DNA of 64,000 bases from Persicaria tinctoria (GCA_037127255.1 JBANSL010000013.1:4218188-4282187), one strand, 5' to 3'; shown: positions 23,591 to 35,753, counted from the stretch's first letter. A program made the numbers and translations. The notes: generated from the sequence alone by a model not told the origin.

Positions 23591-24374
23591 AAAGAAATGG
23601 TTGGGTAATTTTTACATTTAGCTAGGGATTGAAGATTTGAATTTTGAGACGAAATACTTTACTTAGTGAACACTTTAACCTTTTTATTAGACCTACTCAA
23701 TATGAGATGGACTAAAAATAACATTTTCGGTTAAAGAATTGAGGTGAGTTTGCATGGCACAAAACTAAGGATTAAGTTTATTTATTTACAATCAATTTTT
23801 TTATCACCTTTCTAATTACCAATAATATTACATCAAAGTTACCCTAAAAGCCTTATATTTTTTTTTGGGTAAAAGAAGAGGTGGGACTCTCCGCCCTAAA
23901 AACTTTATAGTTATGAAAACGGAGAAACTAAATACACCCCAAATCTTGCACGTCAAAATGAACGTGTATGATTGAAGTAAATTAATTAATTTTTTTAGCG
24001 TGCTAATTAATTGAAAAGGCCTGCACGTTGGAATGAACGTGCATTTTTGATGGAGAATTTGCGGTGTATCTAACAACACTCTTATGAAAGACATATATTA
24101 ACCTCACCCTAATCTTGCCTTGGGTTTAAATGAAGTTGGTTTAAGTTGCTATAACAAGCATGTACAAGTAGTCACACTCATTCCAAAGTGTGTTATTGAA
24201 TGTGGAAACATGTAAACCCACTTTCAACAACCAATCCTTGTAGATAGTTAAAGCCACGTACACATCATTAACCTGTATATCATATGCAACCAAAACTTCA
24301 TACTAATTATATTAATATTAATATTATATTAATTGCATGTCATATATGCTATCCTACTTGAATCCATTTATGTA
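23591..24374. other. Intergenic DNA
   Basis: No gene is supported. TTTGCGGTGTAT at about 24059-24070 repeats the word at 23120, about 940 bp away. I could not show that this pair is a target duplication. Confidence 0.45.
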
Positions 24375-24608
24375 CTACATTTGTTCATTAATAAGTGTCG
24401 TTTGATTTTTTTTACACGTTTTTAAGGAGATAAAAACTATATGAAATATTAACTTTTTTATAAAATTTTTAAATAATTTTAAACTTATAACTATTAAGTA
24501 TAAAATTATATAAAAAAATTTATTAAAATTTTAATATTTTATATAATTTTTAGCTTTTTAAAAAACGTGCAAAAAAATCAAACGTCACTTATTTTTGAAC
24601 GGAGGTAG
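24375..24608. mobile_element. Stowaway MITE
   Basis: The 234-bp element starts CTACATTTGTTC (diverged) and ends GAACGGAGGTAG, with TA on both sides (24373-24374 and 24609-24610). It shows the family interior (CACGTTTTTAAGGAGATAAA and its inverse) and folds end to end. Confidence 0.85.
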
Positions 24609-25075
24609 TATTATTTTTGGTGATTAGAGTCAAACCTCCACCTCAATCTCAACATCTTAAAATTAAGGTACAAAACAAAGATGTGGAGTGATCGATCGCA
24701 TAAGCAAGGAGCTTCTCTCCCCTAATTGACAATAAATTATTATAATATCATCAAATCAAATGTATCTATAAAATTGTCCTCTAATCTAAGTTAGGTTGTA
24801 CAATTGTCAGACTTTTATATATTTTTAAAATTTTGACAATTATTATAGTATTGTATAAAATGTTTCTTAACTATATATAATCGAGTAAATAAATAAGCAC
24901 ACTGTTTATTTTATGTCAACTATATATTTAACAATAGGGAAACTACGTATACTTTAAATATCTCAACATTTGGAATAGTTACATTAACTATTCCAAAATA
25001 TATTAATTTCACAATATGACATATTTCACGTACCGTTAGCATCACAATTTAATACTATAACATAATTTCAACCCG

Positions 25076-25161
25076 AGAAATACATTTGATATTGCTCATT
25101 CAACTCATACAAGAAAGGAGAAATACATTTGATATTGCTCATTCAACTCATACAAGAAAGG
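25076..25161. repeat. 43-bp tandem duplication
   Basis: Two virtually identical 43-bp copies beginning GAGAAATACATTTGATATTG lie head to tail. Confidence 0.85.
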
Positions 25162-25194
25162 TTTCAAAGCACCATTAAATATTTTGAAAAATCT

Positions 25195-25348
25195 GTCAAA
25201 CCTTGTCAGTTTAGCCGGTAAGGATGACATGTACGTAGAAATCAATATGTCACAAGTTCGAATCCCCGTCTCGTTGTCTCGGGGTTTTATTGAAGAATAC
25301 TTTGATCAATATAGGGGAGCTGTTTACCTATAAATCAAAAGATTTTTT
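25195..25348 (+). mobile_element. tRNA-derived SINE with 13-bp target duplication
   Basis: The 154-bp insert has an A-box-like TTTAGCCGGTAAGG near its left end and a perfect B box GTTCGAATCCC 45-50 bp downstream, the RNA polymerase III promoter arrangement of tRNA-derived SINEs. It ends in a T-rich tail. TTTTGAAAAATCT lies on both sides (25182-25194 and 25349-25361). It cannot be a functional tRNA because no acceptor stem pairs around the boxes. Confidence 0.75.
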
Positions 25349-25361
25349 TTTTGAAAAATCT

Positions 25362-26569
25362 TCTTTTTTCTATTAGAGTTTTTTTAATTTCCTTCTCATT
25401 TTGCATGTAGTTTTCCGACATATTTTTATAAATTGACACCAGTTTATCAACAATTTTATCTTTTATTAAATGGCAGAAATCTACTCGTCGAAAATAAAAC
25501 CATCGAAATCATACACCTTGGATTTTAAATAAAAGATTTATGTGAATTTAATAAGGATTATGACTTGACAAATGCCATGAATTGAAAAACCAATAGATCG
25601 CAAGTTCATTTTCTTTGGTTTTAGAAGTCGTAACCATATTGGTATATTTAATGATATTATCCGACTCTAAGACTAACTCCAATGAATAAATGTGCATATG
25701 TACAAACATTTTTATAAACTATAAAAAAATGCTCATCACTTTTTAATATTTTAATGCATTGGTTAAATGTGTATTTTATACCCATATTCTCTAAATAAAT
25801 ACAAGAATCTTTTTTTTTTAAATAACAAATAGAAATGACCTATACGTCATTGAAAATTGATAAAAGTTTTTGCAGGAAAAAATGTGATGTGCTTATATAC
25901 AAATGTGCATATTTTAAATACTTAAAAATTAACCATTTAAACACAATATTTAAGTATTTGTACTACTTTTGTATGATACACAAAATAAAAACACTTGATT
26001 AGAAAGCAAAAGAACACAAAACAGAATCAAAACGCAGTAGTAAAAAAAAGAGAACCAGTTTTGTTTGTTAGCACTGTTGACCTTGCAGTTGCAGTGGTAG
26101 CTGGGTTCATGTAAGAACCACCCAAGCAACCTCTCTACTTGACCTTCTTCCTTATACTATTAAAGATGTAGAAATCAAATCAGGACCACCACTCCCAATA
26201 AGCCCACAGTATTTACAGCTACGCCCCCTCACCCTCAATCCTCATAGGTCACACCCTCTCCTTGATCCGTCTTCTTCCCTGATCCCTCTCTCTCTTCTCG
26301 GTTCCTGCATCCTCCCACCCCCTCCCCCTTTTTAACAGTCCTCATTAACACTGTAACTAATTCCAGATTGCGTTTAAGCTGTCCACGTGCCTGAGATTTG
26401 TTTCTAACCTCATCCCAGCAAAAAGTTACAGTCCCTTCCTTTGACTTCAATCTACCTTCAAAATCCTCAGATGAGCACATAAAAGACAAAGCCCCCCTCC
26501 CATTCCCCCCCACAACCCCTTATGTACCATTGAATTGAAGATAAACAAGGAATCAATACCTCTGAATCC
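25362..26569. other. Intergenic DNA and upstream region of the IRKI-like gene
   Basis: No gene is supported. The last 350 bases (26210-26569) become C/T-rich, as expected for promoter and 5' untranslated sequence. The minus-strand ORFs at 26235-26680 are shadows of this C-rich region. Confidence 0.5.
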
Positions 26570-28170
26570 ATGGCTCCACCGCCTCCTTCGTCGTCGTCTT
26601 CGTCTTCTTCCAACTCCCCTCACCTTCCTCCCCATCGCTCCCACCACTTCACCCCTGTAATTAAGCCTCCCTGCATCCATAAAGTTGTAATCTTGAATCG
26701 ATTCTGAGTTTTATTCACTCCGTTTTTTGGTGTTGTTTTTTTGTGTTTCAGATTGAGGAAGGAGATGAGAGCGAGGAATGCTCTGAACGACGTCGTCCTG
26801 GTTCGGCCTCAAGCCGGCACCACCCGAGCCCGAGTCCACTCCGCACGTCATCGCCGGCCTCCACCGCTACCACTGTTGGATCCGGGAAGCAGTCCGGGAA
26901 GAAGCGGTCGTCGTCGGAGAAAGTCTCTGTCGTCTGCAACAACTGCAGGCCGACGAGCCGGGACAAGACGACGATGTCGTCGTCGGTGGTCCCCGTCGCC
27001 GACAGCAAACCGTACTCTAGCGCCTCCTCCTACTCGCTGTCTATGCCGAGCCCTAACGCCATCCTGAAGTCGATCCTCGCCAGTGTGGCGCGCCGGAGCC
27101 CGAAGCCGTCGCCGGATACGTCCTCCTCGTCATCCGTTGCGGCCGTGAAGGAGGAGCGGTGGAAGATAGCGGTGGCGGAGCTCTCCCACAAGCTTGTCCA
27201 CGCGAGCCGGAAGCGCGACGAAGCCGTTCTAGAAGCCTCGAAGCTCAAATACTCCATGTCCGAGCTCGAGAAGAAGCTCAACAAGCTCGAGATCTACTGC
27301 CACAGCCTCAAATCCGGCCTCGAAGTCTGCAACGCCTCCGGCGTCGTAGCTTCCCCCGGCCTCCCCTCCGGCGGCGTAGCGATCGCCAACAACCAGAGAT
27401 TCTCCCCGTTCAGCCACCTCCGAATCGACGGACACGATCAGATCATCGAGAACTTCCTCATCTCCGTCTCCGACGCCCGATCCGCCGTCCGGCTCCTCAG
27501 CCGAGCACTCACCGTCCAGATTCGCCAGATGGGAGTGAAGGTCTTCGAGCGAATTTCATCCCTCTTCCAACCTTACGACATCAAAATCTCCCTCTCCAAG
27601 AACCCTAGAGCCCTAATCTCCTACCTCGAAGCGCTCCTCAATTTAGCCCTCTTTGAGGACTTCGAATCGGTCGGGTTCACCAAGAGCTCCGCGAACCGGA
27701 TCCTGAACCCGCTGGACCGGTGCGAGGCCCAATACGCTGCGTTTCGCGCCCTACAAGCACTAACCTGGGAGGAGGTCCTCAGCAAAGGAACAAAGCACTT
27801 CAGTGAGGATTTCAGCAAGTTCTGTGACCGTAAGATGAGCGAGATCGTCGGCATGCTGGGCTGGAACCGGGCCTGGCCCGAGCCGCTCCTCCAAGCCTTC
27901 TTCGGGGCCTCGAAGAGCGTGTGGTTAGTCCACCTATTAGCAAACTCAGTCCACCCAGCCCTGCCCATCTTTCGGGTCGAAAAGGGGTCAGATTTCGACC
28001 CCTTGTACATGGACGACATGGGCGGCGATCGCACTGCGCATCGCCTCGTCCCGACCGAGGTCCGGATCATGGTCGCCCCCGGGTTCTATGTCTACGACAA
28101 TGTGGTCAAGTGTAAGGTCCTTTGCAGGTATCATAGTAGTAGCAATGGGGCAAATGGTGGGGCAAGTTGA
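26570..28170 (+). CDS. IRKI/GIL1-type coiled-coil protein (DUF641), two exons, 501 aa
   Basis: Exon 1 is 26570-26656 (29 codons, MAPPPPSSSSSSSS... to FTP) and exon 2 is 26752-28170. The intron 26657-26751 starts GTAATT and ends GTTTCAG. Joining gives FTPIEEGDESEECSE. The N-terminal third is a low-complexity Ser/Pro/Arg region. SMPSPNAILKSILASV lies at about residues 127-142. A coiled coil (AVAELSHKLVHASRKRDEAV to KKLNKLEIYCHSLKSGLE) spans about 168-220. The C-terminal half carries FTKSSANRILNPLDRCEA, CDRKMSEIVGMLGWNRAWPE and APGFYVYDNVVKCKVLCRY, which I recognise from the plant IRKI/GIL1 family. Arabidopsis IRKI was named as a partner of the receptor kinase IRK, and GIL1 acts in light-dependent gravitropism. 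The role of this copy is inferred. There is no signal peptide or membrane segment. The coding sequence is GC-rich like that of the DUF1442 gene. Confidence 0.9.
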
Positions 28171-30186
28171 ATCCATTGTAACCTTTGTTTGTATTGGGTT
28201 GGTAGGTAAGGAGATGTTCTTACTATGTTAAGAATTTGGTCATATTTGTATAAAATGGATAATTGGAAGGGTGAAAATCACAAAAAAGAGAAAGTTTGTT
28301 GCTTGGAGTTTTGTTGATTGTTGGGTTGTGGAGGGTCAAACTTGTGTCAAAGTAAGAATTTGGGCTCATATTGGTGGTTGGATCTTGGGTGGAGTTTTAC
28401 TAGTTTTTGCCTTTCAACTGATTGGGGGTTCGATACTTCGATTGGTCACTTTCAAGATTCAAAATGGGTTCTTTCAGATTTCAGTATATCCCTCTTGATT
28501 GCACCTTTTGATTGTGAAGATGGGGATGTGTACAGAAACACTGGACCATGTATGTGTCCAGTAATTTGTGTTCAAATTTTTACTTTTTTTTTAGGCAATC
28601 TCAATATGCTTTTATTGTAACCCGAGATGGTCCATCTTGATGTTGGTATGTGAATGTAATGTAAACTGCTCAATCCGATAATGTTTAGCTTTGTTTGTAT
28701 ATGTTTGACACTTATATTTTATGTGTTGTCTATAGTTGGATTGGGTACTGTGTGATCCATTTAAAGGGTTAATCCTCTCATTCACAAACGTTTCTATATT
28801 TCTAAGGGGATTCGAACTTCGAACCTCTTAGCATGTAGCCTCACAACCACTATATCAACTTGTAATTAGTATTGCCTAGGATCTTTAATTATTCAATAAT
28901 CTATATCTTTTCTTTGTGCATTGTTAATACCATATTTTCCATGTGTGATGCATGGTGATTAACTCTACTCTTTTTGTAGTTTATACTGATACTTGGGTCA
29001 AAACCATCTCTTGAACTAGTCATTTATCTACGAGATATATCCGGTTGTTATTGGTGGTGAAATATAAAGAGATCGCAAAAATATAATGTACAATTTTGAT
29101 TCTGACAACTTAATTGGTTTTCATTGAATTATAATGTAATGCTTTGAGCTAACTCAGGTTAACAGGAAAATATGATATCGATTATAGAAAGAAGTTAAAG
29201 TTTAAGATATAAGGTCGGTGAACTACTTATTTTATCATCAATTGATTTTATAATATGACGGTGGAAGGACATTGGGAATCGCGAATCAAGAGCCTACAAA
29301 ATAAAGAATCCTTAAACAAAAATATATGCATGCCTTGGACCTTGTGGTATTGCAAATATATGTGCACAATTGGTTAAGCAAAATGGTCCAAAAGAGAAGT
29401 CACGTCCCTGGTCAATGTGCCTTGTGAAAAGGCAATTGCCAACTCCCCATTCATAATAGTTTAAACAAAAATAAAACATAAGAGAAACAATAGCAAAAGG
29501 AGGTAGCCAGAAAAAGACACATATAATAGTAACAAAATGAATGGATGTGTAGATGCCAAAAGGTGTAGTTTATAAGTATGTGATTATAAAATGATTAGTA
29601 CTCCAACCTCCAATAGATTAGAGAGTGAAGCTACGGATTTCAAGAAAGTAAAAGGATAAATAAGAAATGAAGGGTTGCTTTGGACGATTCTCCTTGGAAC
29701 TGGGTATGATTGTCATCCTCTTTTGTTGTTACTTACGGAGTATTTTTCTATCTCAATCTCATCGTATATATAATACGTGTACGTATAGGGATATATAATC
29801 TTGTGATTTTTTATTCTTTGTTTATGTTTATTCATGGTTGGTTGATAGAATTAAGAGACTTTAAGCTGATTAGTTATAACTTATCTATGATTCGGTTAAA
29901 AAAATAAATCGGAGTTAAGTATGGTCACATAATTAAGACTCAGCTTGATCGACCCTAACTTAAGCATCACGGATTTTATGATTTTTTTAAAAAAAAATCA
30001 AGGTTACCATATATATTTAACGAACAATTAAAGTTACTCGCAACTCAAACTCAATTCAAAATAAGTTGGTAACGCATTTTTAAAATCGAATCCAAATTTA
30101 GTCTGGATTCAAATAACAAATTTGAATTGTTCTACCAATTTTTCAACCAAGAATGCAAAATATATACAAATTTAATCACCTGAGTC
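28171..30186. other. 3' flank of the IRKI-like gene, then intergenic DNA
   Basis: The small ORFs at 28271-28620 lie in the probable 3' untranslated region and show no domain. Beyond about 28700 the DNA is AT-rich with one SINE-like fragment (28795-28870). No other gene is seen. Confidence 0.5.
28795..28870 (-). mobile_element. SINE-like tRNA-derived fragment
   Basis: On the minus strand TTGATATAGTGG (A-box-like) is followed about 40 bp later by AGTTCGAATCCCC (perfect B-box core). No target duplication or tail was found, so only the promoter part of a SINE is called. Confidence 0.45.
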
Positions 30187-30203
30187 GGTTAATTAGATAA
30201 GAC

Positions 30204-31925
30204 TTTTTTTTTTCTTTTTGATAAGGTAAAAATTTGGATAGAGGATTTGGATGAGATCTTGCAGATCTTTGTTAGGTGGTATATGTACCCCAAAGGCGAA
30301 GTGACAAAGGTGTGCAACCTTATCGGTCACTCTGTTGTCAGCGCGGGGTATATGAGAAAATGAGACTTTTCTCATATCTCGAGTGATATTCAGTACATCG
30401 GATAGGATCATTTCCACCTTCCAAGGACAACGTGAAGTGCCTTGAAGGTAGTCAATGACGATTTTTGAGTCACCTTCAATGATTAAGTTTTGAATGTTCA
30501 TTTTCTTGGCCTCCATCACCCCCAACCTCAGGGCCGCTGATTCAGCCATTAGAGGTGATGACTGTCCAAGGCGCATATTAGATATTTGAGTGGGTTTCCG
30601 TTCCAGTCTCGGATAATGATGTCGGCGGTACTCGCGTCGTTACAAAGTGACAAACCGTCGAAATTCATTTTGTGCATTCCATACGGTGGTTTTCTCCATT
30701 TCTTGTTTTTTATTTTTTCTGTTCGTTTGTTGGTTTTATTTCCTTTTGAGAAGTTCAACGGTCGGGCTTGCTGATCATTTTCTTCGATAAGACAAGCCCG
30801 AGTCCAGTTTTCAGTTTGTCTTTTTGAGAAAATTTCAATATTGTTGGTTGTCGGTGGTTGTTGGTTCCTGAAAACACAACCATTTCGGAGGTACCATATC
30901 CCCTGCCATCTTGTTACGATGTTTTGCATTTTTGCCTTTGATAGGGTACGCATCCAGTTCAGCACCTCTCCTATTTCCCTGGATCTGTCCGTGGTTTGTT
31001 TTTGTTTGTTGTTCAAATGGGGTTAGATGGTTTCTGATCAAGTCTGAATAGCATTCTGTTAGAATATGTATGTCGTCCTCAACACGGTCTATGCACCGAT
31101 CACAATTTGTAGGAACCGATACTCTGTACGAAGCAAGTTTGGCTTTGGTTGGTAAGCCAGATCGAGCAATTTTCCATAGGAAGTTCTTTATTTTAGGTGG
31201 GAGGTCAAGTTTTCATATCCATTTATAATCTTGATGTTCATCATCCTTTTCATTTATGATAAATTTGTAGGCGAAAGAGGTTGTAAACCAACCATTCTTG
31301 TCTGGCCACCAGTATAGCTTGTCATCAAGGGATGACACGGGTAATGGAATCGAAATTATTTCATCAACTAATTGTCTGGGAAGGACCCTACTGAGTTTTT
31401 CAACCCACCATTGCCCATTTATGATATACTCGCTGACTGGTTCATCCTTATCAAACTGATTTGGGCAGTCCGGCCGGCAGCATAAGGCAGTCGCGGAAAC
31501 CCAGTTATCAGTCCAGAATTTAACTGATTTACCATTTCCAATAGCCCAAATGATGCCTTCTTTGAATTTGTGGAGCAGGTTTGATAATTTGGCCCATTGC
31601 CAGGACATGCTTCCCGATTTTGCATATTTTAATATGTGTGTCTCCTTGAGATATTTGTGTTGTTAGGTTCAGCTAGTATTTTCCATAGAAGTTTTAATTG
31701 CAAGGCCTCATTCATTTCTTTTGCTTTTCGGATTCCCAATCCACCCGATTTCTTTGATTTACAAATCTTGTCCCATCCAATAAGTGGTCTGTGTTGGGCA
31801 TCCTTATTCCAGGAGAAGCTTCTATTTATCGAATCCAACTCCTTATGCATTGTGGCTGGAAGCATGAAGTTATGCATTATATATAGTGGTTTTGCTGTTA
31901 GGTTTGATTTATTCTCTTTAAGCAT
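30204..31925 (-). pseudogene. LINE ORF2 C-terminal part: zf-RVT and RNase H, broken
   Basis: Pieces in several frames read, in order on the minus strand, PLIGWDKICKSKKSGGLGIR (31629-31925), AIGNGKSVKFWTDNW (31213-31608, the start of the zf-RVT region), and an RNase H with NFDG, MAESAALRLGVMEAKK and IIEGDSKIVIDYLQ (30193-31016). The RNase H carboxylates (D, E, D) are preserved although the frame is broken between 30549 and 30576. The reading frame runs straight into the A tail, so this family has almost no 3' untranslated region. Confidence 0.8.
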
Positions 31926-32040
31926 AAAGCTTGAAAATTTAAAATTGGGTTATGTGAATTTGGTGGAAGGCCCAATTTTTGCCAAACAACAATGGGGCAG
32001 CCCAGGTATTTTTCTATAGAGTTGGAGTGGGTGATTCCGA

Positions 32041-32138
32041 ACCATTCCAGAATGGCTCACCGGAAAAGGACTTGTGGATAATAGTCATAGGTCCCCGGTT
32101 CGAACCCCAGAATGGCCGCTCTTTATTTACCAATTCAA
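32041..32138 (+). mobile_element. Short SINE nested in the LINE, 17-bp target duplication
   Basis: A 98-bp insert has an A box TGGCTCACCGG at 32053 and a perfect B box GGTTCGAACCCC at 32097, 44 bp apart as in tRNA genes. GGAGTGGGTGATTCCGA is repeated exactly on both sides (32024-32040 and 32139-32155). Acceptor-stem pairing is not evident, so this is a SINE or retro-inserted tRNA relic and not a working tRNA gene. Confidence 0.75.
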
Positions 32139-32267
32139 GGAGTGGGTGATTCCGAGTGCGCTACCTAGCTCCGAAATTCTGGCACGGACAATTCCGTTGG
32201 TGGCTTGGAAGGCTGATTTGTGATAGTTAACTTTTTGCCCGGATATTTGACAGTAGTCATCTAAAAT

Positions 32268-33104
32268 TTACTTGATAGTGCGGCATGTAACATTGGTTCC
32301 TTTAAGGAAGATTAAAATATCGTCTGCAAAGGCCAGGAAGGGAATTCGAGGGCCCGAGGCCCCGAAACTGAACCCGACAGACTTGTCAGGGGCCGAAGCC
32401 TCCACAACAAGTCGTCGAGCCAAGGCTTCGGCCCCTAGTATAAATAGAAAGGGTGAAATGGGATCTCCTTGACGTAGACCTCTTGTAAGAGTAAACAGTT
32501 CTGTAGGTCCATTATTAACAAGGACAGAGAACGAAACTGAAGTGATGCATTCTTTAATCCAATTTACAAACCTTGGGTGAAACCCAAATTTTCTCATGAT
32601 GGCTTCCGTGAAGTCCCAGTCAACACGGTCATAGGCCTTTTCCATATCTAATTTAAATGCAAGCCAGCCAACCTTACCTTTTCTGGTTTTAAAAGAGTGA
32701 AAGATTTCATGGGCTATCAGTACATTGTCTTGAATGGCTCTGTCCGAGACAAAGGCACCCTGTAGTGGATTTATTAGTTTTCCCAGAACCCTCTTCAAGC
32801 GCTCAGATAAAATTTTTGAAATTATTTTATATATCGTTGAGCATAGACTAATGGGTCTAAAGTGGCCCGTAGTAGTCGGGTTTTCTGTTTTTGGTAGAAG
32901 CGTAATGAAGGTGTGATTAATTTGTCTAAGCATCCTACCAGACAAGAAGAAACTCTTGACTGCTTTTATAACTGAGGGACCAACCATATTCCATGATTCC
33001 TTGTAGAATTCGGTCGTCATACCGTCAGGCCCAGGGGCTTTATTCCATCTTAGGTCGAACACAGCCTTCTTTATTTCTCCGTTTGAGGGTATAGCTGTTA
33101 GCAT
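32268..33104 (-). pseudogene. LINE reverse transcriptase fragment
   Basis: An open stretch of 278 codons carries the plant L1 reverse transcriptase series: KAPGPDGMTTEFYK, HFRPISLCSTIYKIISKIL, the active-site region AFKLDMEKAYDRVDW, LTRGLRQGDPISPFLFIL and the catalytic FADDILIF. It ends early at 32268. The remainder of the domain is lost or shifted before the SINE. Confidence 0.85.
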
Positions 33105-33194
33105 AATGTTCTCCTCATTTGTGATGTCATGAGAGATCAGATTGAGGAACTCGTTTAATTTAGCCTTATTGATTGGTTGTTTTGTAAATCTTTT

Positions 33195-34199
33195 CTAGAA
33201 ATCTTTTCTGATTTCATTGTTTATGTTGTTTTCTCCTGTTATCTGAGTGCCTTCCGATGTGGTTATGTTTCTGATGTACTTTCTGTTTCTTTTTCCAGAG
33301 GCGATTCTATGGAAATATCCAGTATTTGAATCTGATAGTTTAATATGTTTGGATTTGGCTCTTTGTTTCCAATATATTTTCTGAAATGTGAGTAGTTTCT
33401 CTTTCTTATTTATCAGGTTTGCTTCCTTTATGTGCATATTATTGTTTGTGTTGTTTGACATGCCTTGTTGTATTTGGAGCAGTTGTGCTTCAACTTTTTG
33501 CAGTTGTTGAAAGATGTTTCCGAATGTGCTTTTATTCTAGCTTTTTGCTTTTTCTTTTAATAGTTTCGTTTTTCGGACAAGTTGATACATCGTCGAACCG
33601 TGGCATTTTAAGCGCCATGCTTGTTTGACGATATTTTTGAAGTCATTCCGTCGTAACCAGACATTCTCGAATTTGAATGGCGGGGGTTTGAAATGTTAAC
33701 TGGTATTTAATTCAATGGTGATAGAGCAATGATCAGAGGATGTGAAGGCACCGTTTTTAGTGCAGATGGCGGGGTATTGGTGTATTATGGCATGTTGAAC
33801 TAGGACTTTGTCCATCTTTTCTTTTATGTTTCCTTGTTCTTCTTGTTTCTTTCTCCATGTAAATGGATTTCCCCATGTCGGGATATCCTCGAGTGAGCAT
33901 TGATTCTTAATTTCAGTAAGTCTGACAAATCGACGGGGATGGGTTGTCGCACCTCCCTCTTTGTCAGCAAAGCAGCCAATTTCATTAAAATCGCCCATGA
34001 CGATACATGGGATAGTGGCTCGTTTTATCTCATCTATCACCGGGGACCAGAAACCTGTTTTGTGTTGTTCTTGGGGTGGAGCGTATATGAACCAGATTAG
34101 GCATGTGAAGTTCTCAATGATGTTTGTGTATTTGATGGCAATTTCCCTGGGCATTTGTACAATGACCTCAATGGTTTCATTGATCAAGGTGTTTTCCAT
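33195..34199 (-). pseudogene. LINE AP endonuclease and linker, broken
   Basis: At 33696-34199 the apurinic-type endonuclease is recognised by IPCIVMGDFNEIG and the final SSDHCSITIEL catalytic block. Its first part is missing from this frame and probably lies shifted at 34200-34380. At 33195-33461 a linker with KLSDSNTGYFHRIASGKRNR leads to the reverse transcriptase, as in other plant LINEs. Confidence 0.75.
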
Positions 34200-34632
34200 C
34201 CAAAGAATACCCAGACCTCCAGATTTACCCGATGCAGGCGACCAAATAGCTTTATCAAACCCCGCCCCCTTCCATACAGAAGGTTCAGGAATGTTTTCCG
34301 TTTTTGTTTCAGCAAGTGCAAGTAGTTGTATGTGTTTTGATTTACACTAAGTGCTAATATCAATCCAGAATGTAGGCCGACCGAGTCATCGACAATTCCA
34401 GAAACTAATCTTCATTATTAACCGAATTATGGGAGAGCGAGACAGATTCTCGCAACTCACCGCATGCTTGGATCAAGGGTGTTAGTTTGTTATACTGAGT
34501 ATAGGTAGACCTTCTTGCATTGTTTTTGAGTTGTCGTTTGTCTTTCCCCTAACTTAAATTTCGATAACTCGAATGCATTGCCTTGATTTGTGGTTTTTTG
34601 GCCGGCCGAAGGATGTGATATGTATTGTCAAA

Positions 34633-35631
34633 CTAAGGAGGCCACCAACAAAGTATGGGCTGCTCGGCCAGAGAGTGACATAGTATGGTCGAGAAAACCC
34701 GAGGGTAGTTTGTGAATGAATTTATGGGCTCCAGTATGTTGTCATACCTCTGGGAGTTGGGTTTTGAGGCGTTTATGATATTTGTCTTCGTTAATTGTTT
34801 AGGTCGGCTGATCAAACCGAGTTCTAGTGGGTGAGCTTCGGTTCTAGACGTTAGGGTACTATACATACAAGAGTCGAATTGTTCAAGGCCCCCAAAGGGG
34901 TGATTCAAATCGGGAGTTGGGGGCGAGTCAGCCACCAAAACTCCCAAATCCGCAAGGTCTGGTTCCCTTTTGGATTTATTTCCAAGTATGATATCGTATT
35001 TGACCAAGGTATGCAAATGTTCTACGAGTTTAAGAAAAGCATATTCACAGATGCTCCCATTAGCTGCGAACACAAAGGCTCTTAGCAAGGGAGGGGGGTA
35101 CCTGCGAACGGGTGCAACAACAACCATACCCGGAGACGACGGCGCAGAGAAGCTCGACACGGCCAACCGCCGCAACAAGAACCAACATATGGGAGTGAAG
35201 GACACACCCCGAAGAACGGAAGGAACCACGCAGCGAAACAAGCCCCGCCGCAACCCCAACCGCCGCCAGCACATGTCTGCCCTTAAAAATCGATGAGATT
35301 TGGGTCGACAATCCTCGAAACTAGCTTCATTAGGTGTCCAATCTAAATTTTTTTTGCAAGAGGTATCCAACCGGGAGCGCAATTTGATTTTTGGTAGGGA
35401 TGAAGATATCCCGACGGAGACGATCGCTTTCGATGCCTCCAAACAGAATTTATCGCGTGTAGAGATTGCAACTTTGCTGAGAAACCATGGTTGATTTGCC
35501 TTCATTTCGGCCTGATTTGTCGTTGTTGATTGCCGGCGGCTGATTTGAGAGTTAGGGTTCTTGAGCAGCTTTGGGGGCGCGTGGTGTACGGGCTTAGGCG
35601 CGTTCTTCGTTATTATATTCCCTCTGCTCAC
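34633..35631 (-). pseudogene. Probable LINE ORF1 region, 332 codons, unrecognised
   Basis: This minus-strand ORF starts 21 bp inside the inferred 5' end of the LINE and fills the place of ORF1. It is basic in its first half (KLLKNPNSQISRRQSTTTNQ). I see no CCHC knuckle and no clear RNA-binding domain, so the assignment rests on position only. The plus-strand ORFs at 34879-35296 are shadows. Confidence 0.4.
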
Positions 35632-35753
35632 AAAACTCGGACTTGGATAACTGGTTAGCTAGATAGGACTGGGACACTATCATTTGCTACATTTTACATT
35701 TTTCTTTTAATATACTCATTTTAGACCAGGTAACTTATTGCATTTGGTCCTTA

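Larger units (their letters stand above)
30204..35652 (-). mobile_element. Near full-length decayed L1-type LINE, about 5.4 kb
   Basis: On the minus strand the order is ORF1-like region, endonuclease, reverse transcriptase, zf-RVT and RNase H, followed almost at once by a short A-rich tail (30204-30225 read in reverse). The 17-bp GGTTAATTAGATAAGAC (30187-30203) and GGTTAGCTAGATAGGAC (35653-35669) differ at three positions, all transitions, and are read as the target-site duplication. This sets both ends. Frameshifts and stops break ORF2 in several places. A SINE sits inside at 32041-32138. Confidence 0.8.

Noticed and set aside
25195..25348. A tRNA gene suggested by GTTCGAATCCC
   Set aside because: The flanking 13-bp duplication and T-rich tail fit a SINE and no tRNA fold is evident.
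26235..26680. Minus-strand ORFs over the IRKI-like promoter and exon 1
   Set aside because: They reflect the C/T-rich leader and Ser-rich exon read in reverse, with no domain.
28271..28620. Overlapping ORFs after the IRKI-like gene
   Set aside because: They lie in the probable 3' untranslated region, have different frames with no domain and no sign of coding.
32041..32138. A tRNA gene suggested by A and B boxes
   Set aside because: No cloverleaf with a paired acceptor stem is apparent, and the unit is flanked by a 17-bp target duplication as in SINEs.
34879..35494. Plus-strand ORFs opposite the LINE 5' region
   Set aside because: They are antisense to the LINE and have no recognisable motif.
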